A stretch of DNA of 64,000 bases from Amia ocellicauda (lineage: Eukaryota > Chordata > Actinopteri > Amiiformes > Amiidae): the NCBI RefSeq assembly GCF_036373705.1, contig NC_089864.1, positions 12,893,501 to 12,957,500 of the forward strand, read 5' to 3'. A program made the translations under genes and the position numbers. This document shows, one piece after another, positions 1 to 14,889 of this stretch. The notes beneath the pieces were generated by a model that did not search any database, was not told where the DNA came from, and saw only the letters and a program-made list of their open reading frames with translations. Numbering within the stretch: position 1 is the first letter of the stretch; the number at the start of each line of letters is the position of its first letter.

Positions 1-265
1 TATTAGCACAAATATTTCACAATGTAACATTTTTAACATTTTATGTACTATTGTTATACTATCATAATTATTCATTATATTCTAGAACCATGAATTACAT
101 TTGAAAAGTGTTTCATCCTGTGATTACGGGAACCATATCTCCCCTGTGGACTGTGCACTTCTCACTGTAACACTGGGCCCACTGCCAAAGTCACTAGTGG
201 GGCCCATGACACTTTTATGATTTTTTAATGTAGTGATATATTTTTCATGTTTGCCTCCATTGTAA

Positions 266-268
<3 letters not shown>

Positions 269-318
<50 letters not shown>
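269..318. repeat. (TA)n microsatellite
   Basis: About 50 bp of uninterrupted TA dinucleotides, followed by a short TAAA run. Simple repeat. Confidence 0.95.
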
Positions 319-327
<9 letters not shown>

Positions 328-3300
328 CATGGCCCTCTACTGTTACGATTACAAGAAATATGTTTTTAGGGATATTACAGTAAATGAAAAAAGCATAAAA
401 GCTGCTTCCACATGATATTTGAGATCATGACAAAAATAATGAAATGAAAATAAGAAAACGAAAAACTGTGACAAGAAATTAAGTAACGGACAGAAAAAAA
501 AACATGTTTTTGAGCTCAGCTGTCATTAATGATCAACGGAAAGAGATGTTCCGTCAGGCTTTTGGAAACTTCACCAAAAAATACAAAATGTAACAAAATA
601 TTAGAGTAGTTTTGGTGAAATGAGAGATGGCATGAACAAGTTGTTTACTCTGGGTGCATTAGTAACATAACCACTAGATCCATGATGTCATCGGTTTTGT
701 GAGGACAATCAACACTTCTATAGGTTTCCATGCAGTGAATCGTTTGTGGGCTGGACATGGCTTTCTCAAACAACTGAATCTTAATTGAATTTGTGGTCTA
801 TTAAGGAACGCTAAAGTCTGTGAATTCACAGTCTGACTACAAAGACTATTCCCACTTTCTATGAATTGTAGGCAATATCATTTTAAATTCTCTTGATTCA
901 GGTCCTTTTATCATTGCAAATGTATTAACCAACAGTAAGGCATTATGTTGTTAAGAACCAACAAAATAAATTATACAAAAACCAAACAGAGAAGGTATTG
1001 GATTTTATTATATATATATAGATTATATATGTGATTATATTCCAAGCAGTTACATTGTTCCCTTTTTACTACCATATACCAAGGTGGTCTGATCACATTG
1101 TTTGACCAGCAATGTGGTAGTCAGCAACTATTGACAATTGTGCACTGAATTTATAGTTGTGCTATTAACATTTGGGGTAGGTTAGCATGAACTTGACATT
1201 CAGTTAGTTTCTTCCAGTGCTGAAATGATGATCAGCTGTGCTCAGATCACTGACATCGAATAGTGGGATTATGACAAATGCCAGGTGAAGATAATCCGCA
1301 TCAAAAGTTCTTCTGAGAAAGTTAATACATTTTCATCATCGTTATTTTGCTAGGATTTCTTTCTTATGTGTAAGCCAAGCTGTATGGAATCAATTCAAGC
1401 ACAAAATCATTGTGGTCTCAAACGCGTACTGCAGTGAGAGACTTACTTCAACCTTTCTTTTATTGTGTTCTCTGCCACCCAGCCAGATTGGAAACAGTCT
1501 TTTGATTTCTCTAGGTGTAATATCATCCATTTACTTGACCAGAAAACATTTAAAAAAAGTTAATAAGGGTGGAAGCTAAAGTTTGTGATTCCTGGGCAAT
1601 CTCCATAGGAGGTGTTATCATCAGAAACTAAAAGATGTGTAAAATAGTCAAATAGTGACTAGTGTGATACAAATAGTCAGTGACGTGATTTCACATTGCA
1701 AAATGGTTATTTCAATACAAGGAATTGGACAATAATGATAACGATCATTACCACCATTATCATAGACAGTTGCTTTATGTTGTTTACCCCTATTTGCCTC
1801 CATTATACCATGCCTCTACAGCATTTCAGTTTTGCCAGTTCTATTGGATACCCTCCAGTTCTCGTGCATAATGCAAGCAAAAAGCTACGAAGCTCATTGA
1901 AGCAGGGCATAAATCTGCGCGCAGGAAACTGAAACTAGGCACAGTTCTTCTTGAATTCTGGTGGGACAGACACAGGATGCCAGGATTAACTACCAGGCTA
2001 TTTTTCAAAAGCCTGTCCTAGGTGGTCCTCCACATTTTGCCCTGGCTGAAGCAGCAAGTCACATGGTGTGCAAACACTGAGCCATTAGATGATGTGTTCA
2101 TTGGTTCAAGTCCTGGTCACAGCCGCTTTGACTGAAGGACCCCACAGCATACGCTTGACTCTATACTGCTGCAGGAAGAGGGAAAATTAATTAGGACTGA
2201 CACACCTTGCCAGACTTAAGAGACCCTCCCTGAGCAAAGGTAAAGTCTGTCTTTCTTCATCTGCCAATAAAAGGAAGAGCTCTTGTTCTCTTGGGGTAGG
2301 ATGTGGCAGCTTGGCATTAGAGGAAATAAACTAAACATGTTTCATTAAAAAAAATAAAAACAGAATTATACTGTGTACATTAAACAAGATACAAATGTGC
2401 GATGAAGACTGAAAATGTTTCCAGGAATTGAAACCTCCTAAAACATCCTGTGAGGCCATGATGAGTTATAGTTCCATAATAATCAAACACTTCCTAAAGC
2501 CCTTGCTTTTCTTTAGGATGTTTTCATACTTAATGTGTTTAATGGCCACTGGGCAAAGATTATATAAAAACAAAAACAAAGGCTCTCTAAAAGCGACTAC
2601 ATCCAAACCTGGGATATATGTTTACCTCTTGCTCTCCGTTTTCTTGAAGAACACAATCGAAACTTTCTTCACTTCACTTCAGAATGTAAAAAACCACAAA
2701 ACACAGTGGAAGGGAAACAGCAACTAATCATTTTCAAACAGAGAAACGTTTTAAAATATGAATTACACAATAGTTTTTAAATCCAGGAGGCTTACACAAT
2801 TTGATATACTTTCATTCAAACCCTTAAATAATCCTGTAGATTACCACGAATGACTTTGAATTAGTCACATGTAGCCAAAACAAATGTTCCAATGGCATGG
2901 CATATTTAACCTGAACGACTGATGATCTGAAACACTGGCAAGAAAAATGGCATGGCTCTTTGGCAGCAGTTTTCTTGTTTTTAGGACATCCGACCACAAA
3001 TACACCCCTCCCTCATCCCAGTCAACTAACAGTAGGAAAAAAAATGAACATAAAAAAGATAGTTAAATAAAATATATTGAGGTATATTTTAAATAAGTGT
3101 CCATACATTTTGTAAAAAATACGTATATTTCAATCTGACATGAAGTGACAAAACTATTGAAGTCTGAAATTCTACTGAGTGAGGCCACTCAACAATACCT
3201 CTGTGTGATGCCATTCTGAGATCAATAACAAGAACATATGTATCATTGCATTGCGTCCACTGGCACTAGTCTCAACAATTCAAGGTTTATCTCAATATCA

Positions 3301-5631
3301 ACTCTGGGATACCCAAGCAGTAGATTAGACAGCAGCAGTGTGAGGATCAAATGCAGAATGATGAGACATGTCCTCGTGAAAAATGATGGGAATGAGGATC
3401 TGTTCGCTGCTGTGCCAACCTTATTGTCCCAACTGTTTACAAACTGTACATATATAGGCATCGCAAAATAAGGAATTTGAGTGAAACATTTTTAGCTCAG
3501 TGGTCTTATCTCTTATTCAGAAAACATTTCTTTGAAGCTCCGTGTCTTATAATACAGGCCTGTGTTTACCTGAGTAATCCAGATAAGATACTTGGTATGT
3601 CTGCAGACAAGCCATGAAGGACCAGGAATGGGAGAGAAGCAGGACGGATCAGCCAGACGGATCACACTCTTCAAAGAGACGCCCAGCCTGCAGTGGGGTC
3701 AGCACAGAAAGTGAAATATCACCCAGAACTCTCCGAATACACTACAGGTTTCATAATAGTACATAATAAACCTGTAAAGTAGAAGCCATTCTTTCAAAGC
3801 TATATGCCTCTTTATCTCACAGCTCAACAAGAAAATGAACTTTTCTAAAAAGAAATAATATTAAAAACATTTGAATAATTATTGTTTGTGTAAAATAATG
3901 CAATATAATGACATACATACCTGTTGCATTCATTGCTTCTGATTAAAAAGATCTTGCAACTTAAACTAAGACATTAGATGGGAGTACCAATGAATTTCCA
4001 AGAGAGCCCACTAGTGGCAGAATGAACTAGGACACCTCCTACACAACCTTGTGCAAATTCATTACTTCAGAGCAATGATTGACACTGATTCACAGTGATT
4101 AACAGAATTCATACCTGCCACTGCATGTTTCAGTTTGGGATCACGAGGCATGGCTATTGACTGGTGCAGTTTGATGCTGACTCAGCCAGGGAAGGAATTC
4201 ACTTTCAAGCCCTTTTAGATATTTGCAGAATGGGAAACGCTGAGAACAGACTCTGTGCAACATGTAGAACGCAGGCTCAAATTTGACAGGCCCTATCAAC
4301 ACAACAGTTCATTGACAAACAGGCCCTTGGTCTGCTGGGCCCCCGAGAGCCATGCTGCACCTCTGCAGCTGCAACAATACAATGCTATAACAGCATATTC
4401 AGATCCATATGAGAAAGAAACTCCAGCTGCTCTCATAAAAAAATATATCAATCACACAAGGGTATGGTAGTAGACATAAACTGAGTTACGTATGAAGCAC
4501 CACTGACCCAGGAAATGACTCACACAGCTGAAAATCTAACATTTTAAGTTGTTCTGAGAGAAAGCAGTAACACGATTGAAAATCATTTTTTATTAATTTT
4601 CAAAATGTTTGGTTTGACCAGTCACGATGATGGATGCTGGGGGAGAGCTGCAGGGCTTGGGATTGTGCTAGCATGCATGTATGAGAGAGAACAGCCAGGT
4701 TTCGATATGAAAACTAGATTAAATCACCATTGCGTGGGAAGCTGTAATTCTGTCTCCTCCAGATATAAGGAGTACAGAAAAACTGGATTTAGGATCAAAT
4801 TAACTTCAAGTAGAAGAATTCCTGTTTTGTGATATCAAAACATCCATCTAAAGCATTATATCCATATCATACACACAAAGTATTTATATAACCCTCATCT
4901 GAAATGCAAAGAATGATTTATTGAGTAATGAAGTGGCTCTTACTTATTAACTCCTTCCAACAGGCTTAACTTTATTAGCAATTACTATTCCAATGTTATG
5001 TTGTCTCACTTCATGGGAGGTGAAATCCGCAGACATCTGAAAGGCAAGTCCAAGAAATGAGTACATCTGCATCTAGGAAGCCTTCTCCTCATAAACAGTC
5101 CCTCATTACTGAAGAGTTTGACTTCCGCAAGTCTTACCACCACCTCTCCCCGAACCACACCCTTCACAAAAAGGAAAACAGCGCACATTGCTTATGTCTG
5201 GATTCCCTCGTTTGTTTACACATCCTGTGTTGTTCGAGCACATTGCATTCGGAGGGACTTTCTCTTGGCCCATGGAAAGAGTGCACTCTGAGATGTGTCA
5301 CCCTCACACAAGTTGTACACAAGCTCTCTGCTCTTCACAGGACTTCACTTTTTTTATTATATCACTATTTAAATATCTTCTGTAACACTGTCATAAAATC
5401 AGTAATATCACTTGTATTGACTAGGACTGGTGGGTAATGTATCCATTCCTAAAATTGGGGGACAGATCTCAATGACTTCCTTTTAAATAATGATCTGTTC
5501 AACAGTTTAACAAATTGTTATTCTGACTTTCAATAAGGGCAAATTCTGCAGGAGGTTGTAACATTATTTATAAAATGTAGTGTATGTAACTGCATCACTT
5601 TACTTAAATATACATACATATTTTATTAATT

Positions 5632-5667
5632 TATATATATATGTATATATATATATATATATATATT
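5632..5667. repeat. (TA)n microsatellite, interrupted
   Basis: TA-rich simple repeat with a single TG interruption. Confidence 0.85.
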
Positions 5668-8219
5668 TAACCAGTGCATAGAGAACACAATTTATTGAAA
5701 CCCTTTGAAACCCACATATTTATAAATAATTATTTTTCACATTTGAACTTGCATATTCTTAAATTGAGTAACTAACCAATCAGTGGACCAACCCATACAT
5801 TACAATTAAAAGTGAAATCAAGTCCACAGGACATGAACAGAAATTAAGTTAATTTAAGGTACATTATCGGGGACAAAGTGTTCTGGGTTTATAGAGCAAA
5901 TTGTGCTCTGAGATTCACTTGAAAACACATGAAGAGGTTTTTCATCAGTTAAAAAAACAATTGTAATCAAGCCAGTGTGTTATTAAGTGAGAAGTTTCTG
6001 ATGTTTTTTTTATTTTCTATTGGGCTGAGAGTTTTGATAAATAATTTTATACTGCATTATTCTGTTTATGTCAGGAATCACACAGTACACACTTAACAAG
6101 ATATCTCCTATTAAAAAAATAAATACAATAAGTTGTTGTTTTCTTTTGTTTTAGTCATAACTTATACCACATCATTTGTAACTCTGTGAACAAATCAATG
6201 CTCCCCTTTTAGAGAATACACCCCCCCACCCCCCAAATCCAGAGTTAGGATTTAACACGTGATTCTGACATTTCAAAGGAAAAATAAAACCAGTCCCATT
6301 GGCACAATATTTGTGCCTGCGGCAGTAAATTACGTCCTAATGATTTGTGTTTGTGAGTAAGTGCATGCACATGAACACACATCCAGTGTGTCTTCTATTA
6401 CTGAGGCAGTGATGACTAGCAAATGATGTCAGAACTGGGGTTCAACCTTGTATAAATTTTGAAAAGCCAACTTTCTTTACAAATGAACTGAGAAGGCAAC
6501 AGAGGTTCAAGATCGCTTTGAAATACTTATACACGCCTAGACTTATATATATGTGTGTGTGTGTAGATAGATATATAGAAAGGTTTGTTGTTTTTTTCTT
6601 ATCGTAAGACAACTTGATTCATCTTAAATATTAATAAAAGTGACTGCAAAGAGGGAAAAGAAGATAAAGCATTTTTCCAGCCAATTTTAGCTTCAGAAAG
6701 ATACCTCCTGGATTGTAAATCATAAAGAGGAAAACAGATTGATAACTGCAAAGACGACTCCTTGAAGTATATATTCAATTTTAATAACTCCTGCATCAGT
6801 AAGTCCTTTTTATTTTCCATGTTTAAATAATATATATATAATTCACTGTAAATCATGTCTATTATGAAGTTGGAAAAAAACAGACACTTAATGTAGTAGC
6901 ACAGTTACACTTGAGGCACCAGTGTCTGCTAAATTACTTTAATAATGATACTAAATTGAAGAGGAAATACATTTTTCACAGGTATAATACATGGTTGAGT
7001 GGAATGTTTAACATTATGATACTTCAATATCAGGTTTCATACAGGTTTACATTATAGAAAGCAGCTTTATCAAATAAATAATATTAGATAATATATTGCA
7101 GGAATCCGCTCATTTATCCTTTTTCTCTTCATATAAATATGTGTGTTTGCTAGTTTGTGTGAATGTGAACATATGTATATTTATGGATGGGTGTGTGTGT
7201 ATTGGACAAATGTTTAAAAGATTTTTTCACTGCACCAATACCAGTAATAATATGTTTTCTATTAAATGAAATAATGAAAAAGAAAGAAAGAAAGCCCTGG
7301 GGAAGACATCCAGAAATGTCTACTGCAAAGTCCTCCAGGGAAAAGTAAAAGTCTGTAGCAAAACTAATTCTTAAGTGGGGTTCTCTAAGCCAATAAACCC
7401 TGCAGTTTATAAGTGTGAAAACTGGCAAAATGCTTAACCACTGAGTGTACAGTAAAAAAAAAAAAAACTTACATTGTGAAGTTAAATATTTGACTTCAAT
7501 ACATTATAGACTGAATTTGTAGATCAGAATGGCAACACTGGACATGAATACAGGGACACACTGATAGGACAGGTTTGGCATGTTGAAATGCTTTGTTTTC
7601 TTGTTTGTATACAGACAAACAGATATGTTTTAACTGTTCTCCTGAAGTTCAGACAAGTGCAATGTATTAATTGCTGGAAGTTCACTATTTGAGAGACAGA
7701 GAGAGACACGTCGCAGATTACACTGTTATTTACTATCATCAGACACCTGAGGCTGTAAATGTCAGGAAACTGTTTCTTTTTCACATTCATTGAGTATCAT
7801 CCAATGTTTATGTTAATGAAGGACAGAAGTTCGTGAATTCAAACAGTGAATTGGTAGAAAAGCAATAAATTACCAGTGAATATTTTCTAACATTGAAATC
7901 ATAATCAATGACTTAATAGACAGGACTCCACTAGTGACAAACCCTCAAAAAGATTATACTAAAATCTAAAGATAATATACTTTAGATATTTGTACTTCAT
8001 ACTTTAGCTTCAGAAGCATTCAGACTTTGTCAGCTTTGCAGATGTACTGAGCACCAATGACTGGGATATTGAGTATTGTAAGTTGTTGTAAGTGACACAA
8101 CTTTATTTACAATAATGTATATTAATGTATGTCTGCTAGTAACATCTATATTGAATCTAAGCTATTGAAAGGGCCATTGACAACAACATATTTGGACTAA
8201 AGCACTCTCTTATGAAAGG

Positions 8220-8440
8220 TAACTGTGGTGTACCACATGGTAAAAGTGCCGAAAGGAGGAGAAACGCAGCGTGGTTAAGTGACGAGAGGCATGGTAAACC
8301 ATGATAGAAACCAAAGAAAACCGTGGCAAAGAAAAGTAAATGCATTCTATAAACACAGGCAAACCATGGGAAAACTGCAAAATGACTGTGTAAATGGACT
8401 GTGGTAAACTGCGAAGGGCTGCCATGCAGAGAAACAACCA
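8220..8440. repeat. Degenerate CATGGTAAA-type repeat patch
   Basis: Variants of ATGGTAAA / ACCATGG recur at irregular spacing (near 8235, 8290, 8300, 8365 and 8400). The result is a low-complexity patch open on both strands. It resembles a diverged minisatellite or a decayed repeat; no family is assigned. Confidence 0.4.
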
Positions 8441-10691
8441 TGTCTTCCATTACAAAATAGCACAGCTTGTCTATAAATATGATAGCAAGAGCTTCATTAG
8501 AGCAAATAAATGAACATGCCAGTGAAGACAATGTACACCTGACGAGGCTAACTCTGCAGTTTCCCTGTCAGAGATGGGGGCTAATTTGGAAAGAAACAAA
8601 CAAGAAAATGGAAAGAAAAGTGGAGATTTCAGTAAAGTGCGATGGAGAAATTAGCTTAAATGAAAAACATGATGTTAACCTGTGTCCATTTCTACACTTG
8701 TACACGAGCAGCAGGATATTGCTGAGGAGCAGGAGAGCTGAGAAGTGACACACGACATCACCGCACACAGGGTGCCAGATCCTTCATGTTACATAGTTTG
8801 TTCCCACAGACACACACAGCACTGTGCGCAAGCCTCCTGCCCGCTGACGCTGAACATACAGCTCTGTACATACAGCACAGCCGATTATACAGACCCATGC
8901 AGTTAAATAACACAGCATTTTTTAAATCAAGAAAAGTCTACTGGGTCAGACTGCTTAGCACACTTCCGGATATTTCACTTTGTACTGTATTCGATAGCAG
9001 CCCTCAACCCAAATGATGTTTTCCTTATTCCAGAACCCCACTGCTTTTCTGTGGTTGGCAGATACAGTCGGAAGACACGCTGGAACTGTGTGTACTTGAC
9101 CCCGAATTTCAAAGCACGCCGTTCGTTTATTCCTGTCGCTCTTCTGCAGGAGTGCGCCTGTAAAAGTTGAGCCTCAACCTATCTGAGGAAAAAAGCTGCA
9201 GCTTAGAGCCAAAACCACAGCCGAGTCATTCTTCTCCTTACAATACAAACAGTCGGCTGCCAAGCCAGTACAAAAGCCAGTAGACAAGCAGCTTGAGGTA
9301 AGCAAAAGGTGAATGCAGCAGGGAGAGAGGACCGGTGTGGATCTCTGTGCTGTGGAAAAATAATCATTTCATCTGTGGCTTTCAATTCAATTCACAATTA
9401 GTCACACACCAGATTATTTGTCTGGGGGGCTGTTCCGACTTGAATTGGGGTTGTTTTGTTGTTGTTCTTGTTTTATAACTCAAAATGCTTACAGCTAGCC
9501 TATCCAGTAGCTCACAGTTTAGGAAGGACGGCCTGTGCCAGAAACATTGTCTGCACCTATTTAAATCCAGCTTCCAATGCACATTCCAGGTTCCTCAGAC
9601 TACTACTGTACCTTAACATACCCCCCACCCAGCCTCACTATACTGCAATGAAGGGTGAAAAACACAACAACACAAAAGAAAAAGTAGCAGCACAACAGTA
9701 CGTGCCTTTGTGAGAGAGATTGTTTTCGAAGGGGGGGGGGGGCAAAAAAGTAGTAAGATTAAAAACTGACTTTTTTGTGTATTCCACACTCTGCCAAAAC
9801 GCAGCAATTTACTATGAATCAAAAACAGCTTTCCTGGCACATATTCCAGTGTGAATCGCTGCCAGGAAAGTTGTTTTTTTACCTGTTTATATGCAGGTAA
9901 AGTAGACTTTGCAGAATGGAATTATATGAGGTCTTTTTTCCTACTGAATGTGAGAGCGTTATATTAGGTAGGAGCCGAGCAGCTGGAAATTGCAACAAGA
10001 AGACATTTAAGGGGGGGAGGGGTCTTCACTAAACATTTGCCTTAATTTAAAGCACTTTAAGATTCCAAATCAAATTGAAACCATTGCTAACCAAGCAGCT
10101 TGTAAAGTACGAAGCAATTTAGGAACTAATTTGCCACCCACTAGGTAAATACCCCCAAGTTTTCTTTCATACTTATTTAATATTCATAAATCAAGATCCA
10201 TTACATACAAAATAAAATAAATATAACTTGTAAAGAAACATTCTTGCACTAAAAGAGCATCTCTCATTATTGCAATAAAACTGAACTAATTAAAAAACTG
10301 GACTTTTAGGATACATTTGGTTCTCAAAGTTAACAAGCCATTTTATGTTTAACTCTTTTTTGTACATTTCATGTAATTTTTTTAAATTAAATGTTAAAAT
10401 TAAATTTGATTTCAGGACTGATTACGTTTCTGTTCATCAGAGCCAGTTTCTACAAAATCTGGAATATGAGAATTTGGTAGCTATGTAAATATGAATTGAA
10501 ATGACAGATATAGAGAACGAAATTTGTTCTGCAGTATATAGTCAAGTTTAATCTAAAATTATTTTTAAAAATATGTAATTTCAAAATTCAGTTCTATACA
10601 CTCGTTATATTCATAATCAATAAAAGCTGGACTAAAATTAAAAAATAAGTGTTGGTATGTTTAAAAATAAATTACAAGTAACTATTTTTGA

Positions 10692-10694
<3 letters not shown>

Positions 10695-10734
<40 letters not shown>
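10695..10734. repeat. (AT)n microsatellite
   Basis: About 40 bp of AT dinucleotide repeat. The Tyr/Ile-rich open frame over it is an artefact. Confidence 0.95.
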
Positions 10735-10736
<2 letters not shown>

Positions 10737-13700
10737 TATATTCACATTTGAATTGTCCATTTTCATTTTGTTTTCTATTTTTATTTATTTTATATATTTA
10801 TATTACACTTCTGGATACAGATAATAGAAAGAAAAAAAAATGCAGAGGTTCATTTATGTTGGAAGTTCCTACTTTTGCACATCTTACGTGACTTTCTTCA
10901 ATAACCAGTTTTGTTTTATTATCATTTGTGATGTTAACACTGTTTGGAAATGTTGTCCTTGTTGACATTTGGAAGTGATCCATTATGTAAAACATTTGTC
11001 AAGTCTGGCAACAGATGCTTTGATTTTTATGTTCTTCTTTTAGTCTATTTTAGAGAATTTTAAAGGCAAAGCAAATTGGTGGATTGTCAGATTATACACC
11101 CATAAAGTACAAAAGTAATTTACAGAAAAAAACATATATTTTATGGCCTGTTTTTCCACTTAATTACAGTATTTATAAGCCTATGTTATCTGCTTTTAAT
11201 TTCCTTTGGTTTAATAAATACATGCCTGTGTTGTTGAAATAAAACTTCATAGATACTTGTTCACTTGAAACACTGAGTTCAATTTTTAAGCATTTTGTGG
11301 AGAACAGAGGAGGTGAGAGGGACAGGGAGGGGGACTGCGCTGGAGTGAAATATGCATTGATTTCTCTACTGACGTAAACTGTAGTATCAGAAATATATTC
11401 CAGCTGTACACTAGCAGATTAGGACAGGTTTGACAAATAACACTTTATCCATAACTTCAAACTCTAAATCATAAAACATTTTGAATACTAGATGAAATTC
11501 TGCAGAGTAAGAAACATTGATCTTCTGCCAAAGCCTCATCAGAGGTCCTAGGTCTCTCGCTTGGCTTTATTCTGAGTGAAAGGGAAAATAATGTTTTTTG
11601 AAAGGAACAAAATTGTCAAGGGCAATAAGTAATTTAGCTTGAACACACTTTTGCTAATTGTTGTGTTCCCTATATACACTGTTATTCAAATGTTTCCGCT
11701 GTGTTTCTCTGCTGAACTGCTACAGTTTAACCCTCGGTGGTGTCATGTACTGCATATGTTCTTCAGACGTTGGTATTGCAATAGGCTTATGATTTTATAG
11801 CTGTTTGGGGTTTGGGGGTGCACAGACCATGTGATCTTTTCATGCTGACGTCTGGCAGGGAGGACAGTGCAGTTACAGTGGCCCTTGTTGGACAGTCATG
11901 GTGGTGCAGTGAAAATAAATACCTCCCAAGTAGGTCTGACCCTTTTTTAACTAATCCATGCTGACCACTGGGGTTTGAAATGCAGTGTCACTGACTCTTC
12001 ATGCCCTGGGATTCATTACCAAGCATGAACAAGAAAGAAGTGTAAATATCATATCCACTCCATACAAATAATCATTACGATTTGATGAGTATCACAGTGC
12101 CTGTGTTGTGATTTTATCATTCTTGAGGAGCATGGAAGATTGTTTTTAAACTTGCATTTTTCATTTGTGTTTGTTTTGTTTGTTGTTTTCTTTTCTTTTT
12201 TTTTTTGCTTTCTAGCAAATTATATTCAGGGCACATATACTGAGATAAGCATTTGTTTTAAAGCACAAGAGCACTCAGAGAAAAAGAAAGATGAACAGAA
12301 ATTCAGATGCTGATAATTAGGTTAAAACTGTGACGAAAACCTTTAGAAAAAACTCTTTAAACATATATTAGTATTAGTATTGTGGTAATATGTTCCAGAA
12401 CATTTCCAAGATTATAAATATAAATTATATATACATTTGTATATTGCAGGCAATCACTGAAATACTCTGCTAACTGAGCAACTCTTGATATACTCGTTAT
12501 TGCAATTATTAACATTATATTGACAACCACTTTGGACACATATGCTGACCTCTAGTGGCTGCCTAACACAACAGTGAAGGCAGAGTGTGCAGTAAGTGGC
12601 ATTGTTTCAGCTTGATTGCCATCATCTCTCACTCTGGTGTCTGAAAAACATGGTGCATAGAAAGTCACACTGTTGATGTCAGACTGGACTGTCAGGTCTA
12701 TTCCTGGCCACTACCACGGGTCTAACATGTCACAAATGCTAGAAGGTCCAACATGCCAGTCTTACTTCATCTAAAAGCATCTTCTAACTGAGCAAGGGTT
12801 GTCAATCATTATAAATCATGATGCACATTTCACAGAAGCACCTCTGGCTGGGGTTTTGGAAGCTGTATTCAGAAATAACACTCCTGAATGATTACTACAC
12901 TAAGCAAAGGGTAGGGATGGCCTTAAGAAACCACTCCAGCATTGAGTAACTTTTAAAACCTGCACAGCCAAAAGAGAGACGTTGAACAAGGCAAATGGCA
13001 GGACTACGCATTGACCCGCTCATTAAAATTGCTGTCATTCAAAATCATTTTCAAATGTCATCAACACAAATCATTTAACGGTTGCTCTGTCACTCGCTCG
13101 TATTTTCTTCATGTGTGTTTCTTGTCATCCTATATATTTTAGAAAAGTATGTTATCCCCCAAAAACTTAAAACAAATCTCATATTGAAAAGTAAGGCTAT
13201 TCTTGCTACCAATGCTCTGCTTTTACCTCTTGCAGACCATTTTAATTGCTTTCAAAGTGACTTTGATCACTCTTTTTTTGTATAGAGCTATTACAAATCA
13301 GGAGCCATCAGCTACAGTTTATAAACTTAAGGTCCCCCCATGAAAATATAGCATGACTAAAACAATAAATGAATATCTGCTTCGCCTAAATGTTAACGGA
13401 CAAACAAAGGGGGAAAATTTGAAATGAAAAGCAGGTTTCAGTGGCACTGCAAGTAGCTACTGTTCCTGTGTTTGTTTCTAGCAATGTAACACACCGGAGC
13501 CCCCGAATTCCACATCTCAGCCCTTGAGAGATTTAACTCGAAATAAATGCAAGTTTCTGGCTTTTCAGGACATTGATTCTGTTCTGTAGAGGAAGGAATG
13601 TTATGAATTCCCTTCAGTGTTTTCCAGGGGGTCCCCAGCACAGTTGTTGGGGTTACAGGCATGGGGGACCCTTTCCACTTGTAACACAGACACTGAAGTC

Positions 13701-14230
13701 TCCCACAGCTGCCGCCTCCAGGCAGACGGTGTCACTTAAGGGTCTTTTGTTCTTCCCTGTGTTCCTTGGGCGCCACCTCCTTGCCACTGATCTGTATGCT
13801 TTCCAATGAACTCCCAGGCAGGGGGAGACGAAGTCAGGGCATGCAAACTCATTCTAATAAGAGCCCTCCTCAAACCTGCCCAGACAGCATGCCTCAAACT
13901 TTCTCATCACTACTACTGCTGCTGCTGCTACCAGAAACTGTTCTTCATTCAACCTAACAACTAGAAAGCCACTAGCACGAGTGATTACATTCAGAGGAGT
14001 AATATTCATACTTTTTTTTTTCTTCTTTTGAACATCTAAACACAAAGTAAGAAGTAAGTAAACTACTCTGAACTACATTGGAAGAAAAGAAGAAATAGCA
14101 CTTTGCAGTTGTCTATTTACATCTGTTGGCTGTTATCATGCACGAGTCTCCATGATATAATTCTGATTTATTTTTACAGGAACTTAATTACAGCGGGATT
14201 GACCTTCAACATGCTTTATTTTATTTCAGA

Positions 14231-14311
14231 CTGGAAATTCATCAAAGATTTCTTTCTTTTTGCGGGCTGAAGACAGAACTCAGCAAAAGCTTTGCAAAAC
14301 TCTGTATTGGG
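14231..14311 (+). other. pthlh: Probable 5' untranslated exon of pthlh
   Basis: A pyrimidine-rich acceptor ending TTATTTCAG precedes 14231, and a strong donor GTAAGT follows 14311. The next acceptor lies 563 bp downstream at the signal-peptide exon. The segment has no conserved frame, as expected for a 5' UTR exon; mammalian PTHLH has several alternative non-coding first exons. The acceptor implies at least one further exon upstream, which I could not identify. Confidence 0.4.
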
Positions 14312-14889
14312 AAAGTAAGTTCTCTCATTTCTGATTGTTTGGTGAAGTTTTTTTGATTTGTTGGAGCAAGTACAATGCCTTTGTTATCTTTTTCTTTTTT
14401 TCTATTAAATAATCCCACATAACAAAATGTAATCATCAACAGTCTCAGACTTTCATAGGGATGGAAACATTTTAATTGGCTGAATAATTGAAACAATATT
14501 TCATCAGTTTATATACATTGTTGTAAAGTCTGCATAGCATTATTTTACTCAAAACAGTGTGTATTTATTTAGGAATGTTATGAGAAAAAGAGATGTTGCA
14601 ACACAAACCAGAATCGAGGGTGGGCTGTTTTATTGCAAACACACAGGAATAAAATAACAAGACACATGTGTTTACAGAGTCTATCAGGGATTTCCCCTAT
14701 TTTACTATTTAAGCAAAGTGAGAGTCTTTCAAATGCTGCCAAACAGTGTAATTTATAAGCAAATTAATTTGTAGAGACAGGGCAGACCTGTATTTTCAAT
14801 GCTGTGGAATAATTAGAAACTGAACTGTTGAAAGCTTTACATATTGACAATGAACCGGTCTCTCTTATCTGCAGAGTGGCAGTGCCAGG

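Larger units (their letters stand above)
1..14230. other. Gene-free AT-rich region upstream of pthlh
   Basis: No coding exon or recognised RNA gene was found on either strand. Open frames here are short (about 125 codons or fewer), lack recognisable domains and lack paired splice signals. The stretch holds AT and other microsatellites, a poly-G run near 9731-9741 and a degenerate CATGGTAAA-rich patch near 8.2-8.4 kb. Distal enhancers of pthlh could lie here, but nothing in the sequence alone shows it. Confidence 0.55.

Noticed and set aside
2103-2113. GGTTCAAGTCC, a match to the pol III B box
   Set aside because: No A box at the right spacing and no cloverleaf can be drawn. At most it is a very old tRNA-derived SINE relic.
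8157-8531. 124-codon minus-strand open frame
   Set aside because: It lies over the degenerate CATGGTAAA patch, is Cys/Phe/Leu-rich without a domain, and overlaps other frames in both directions.
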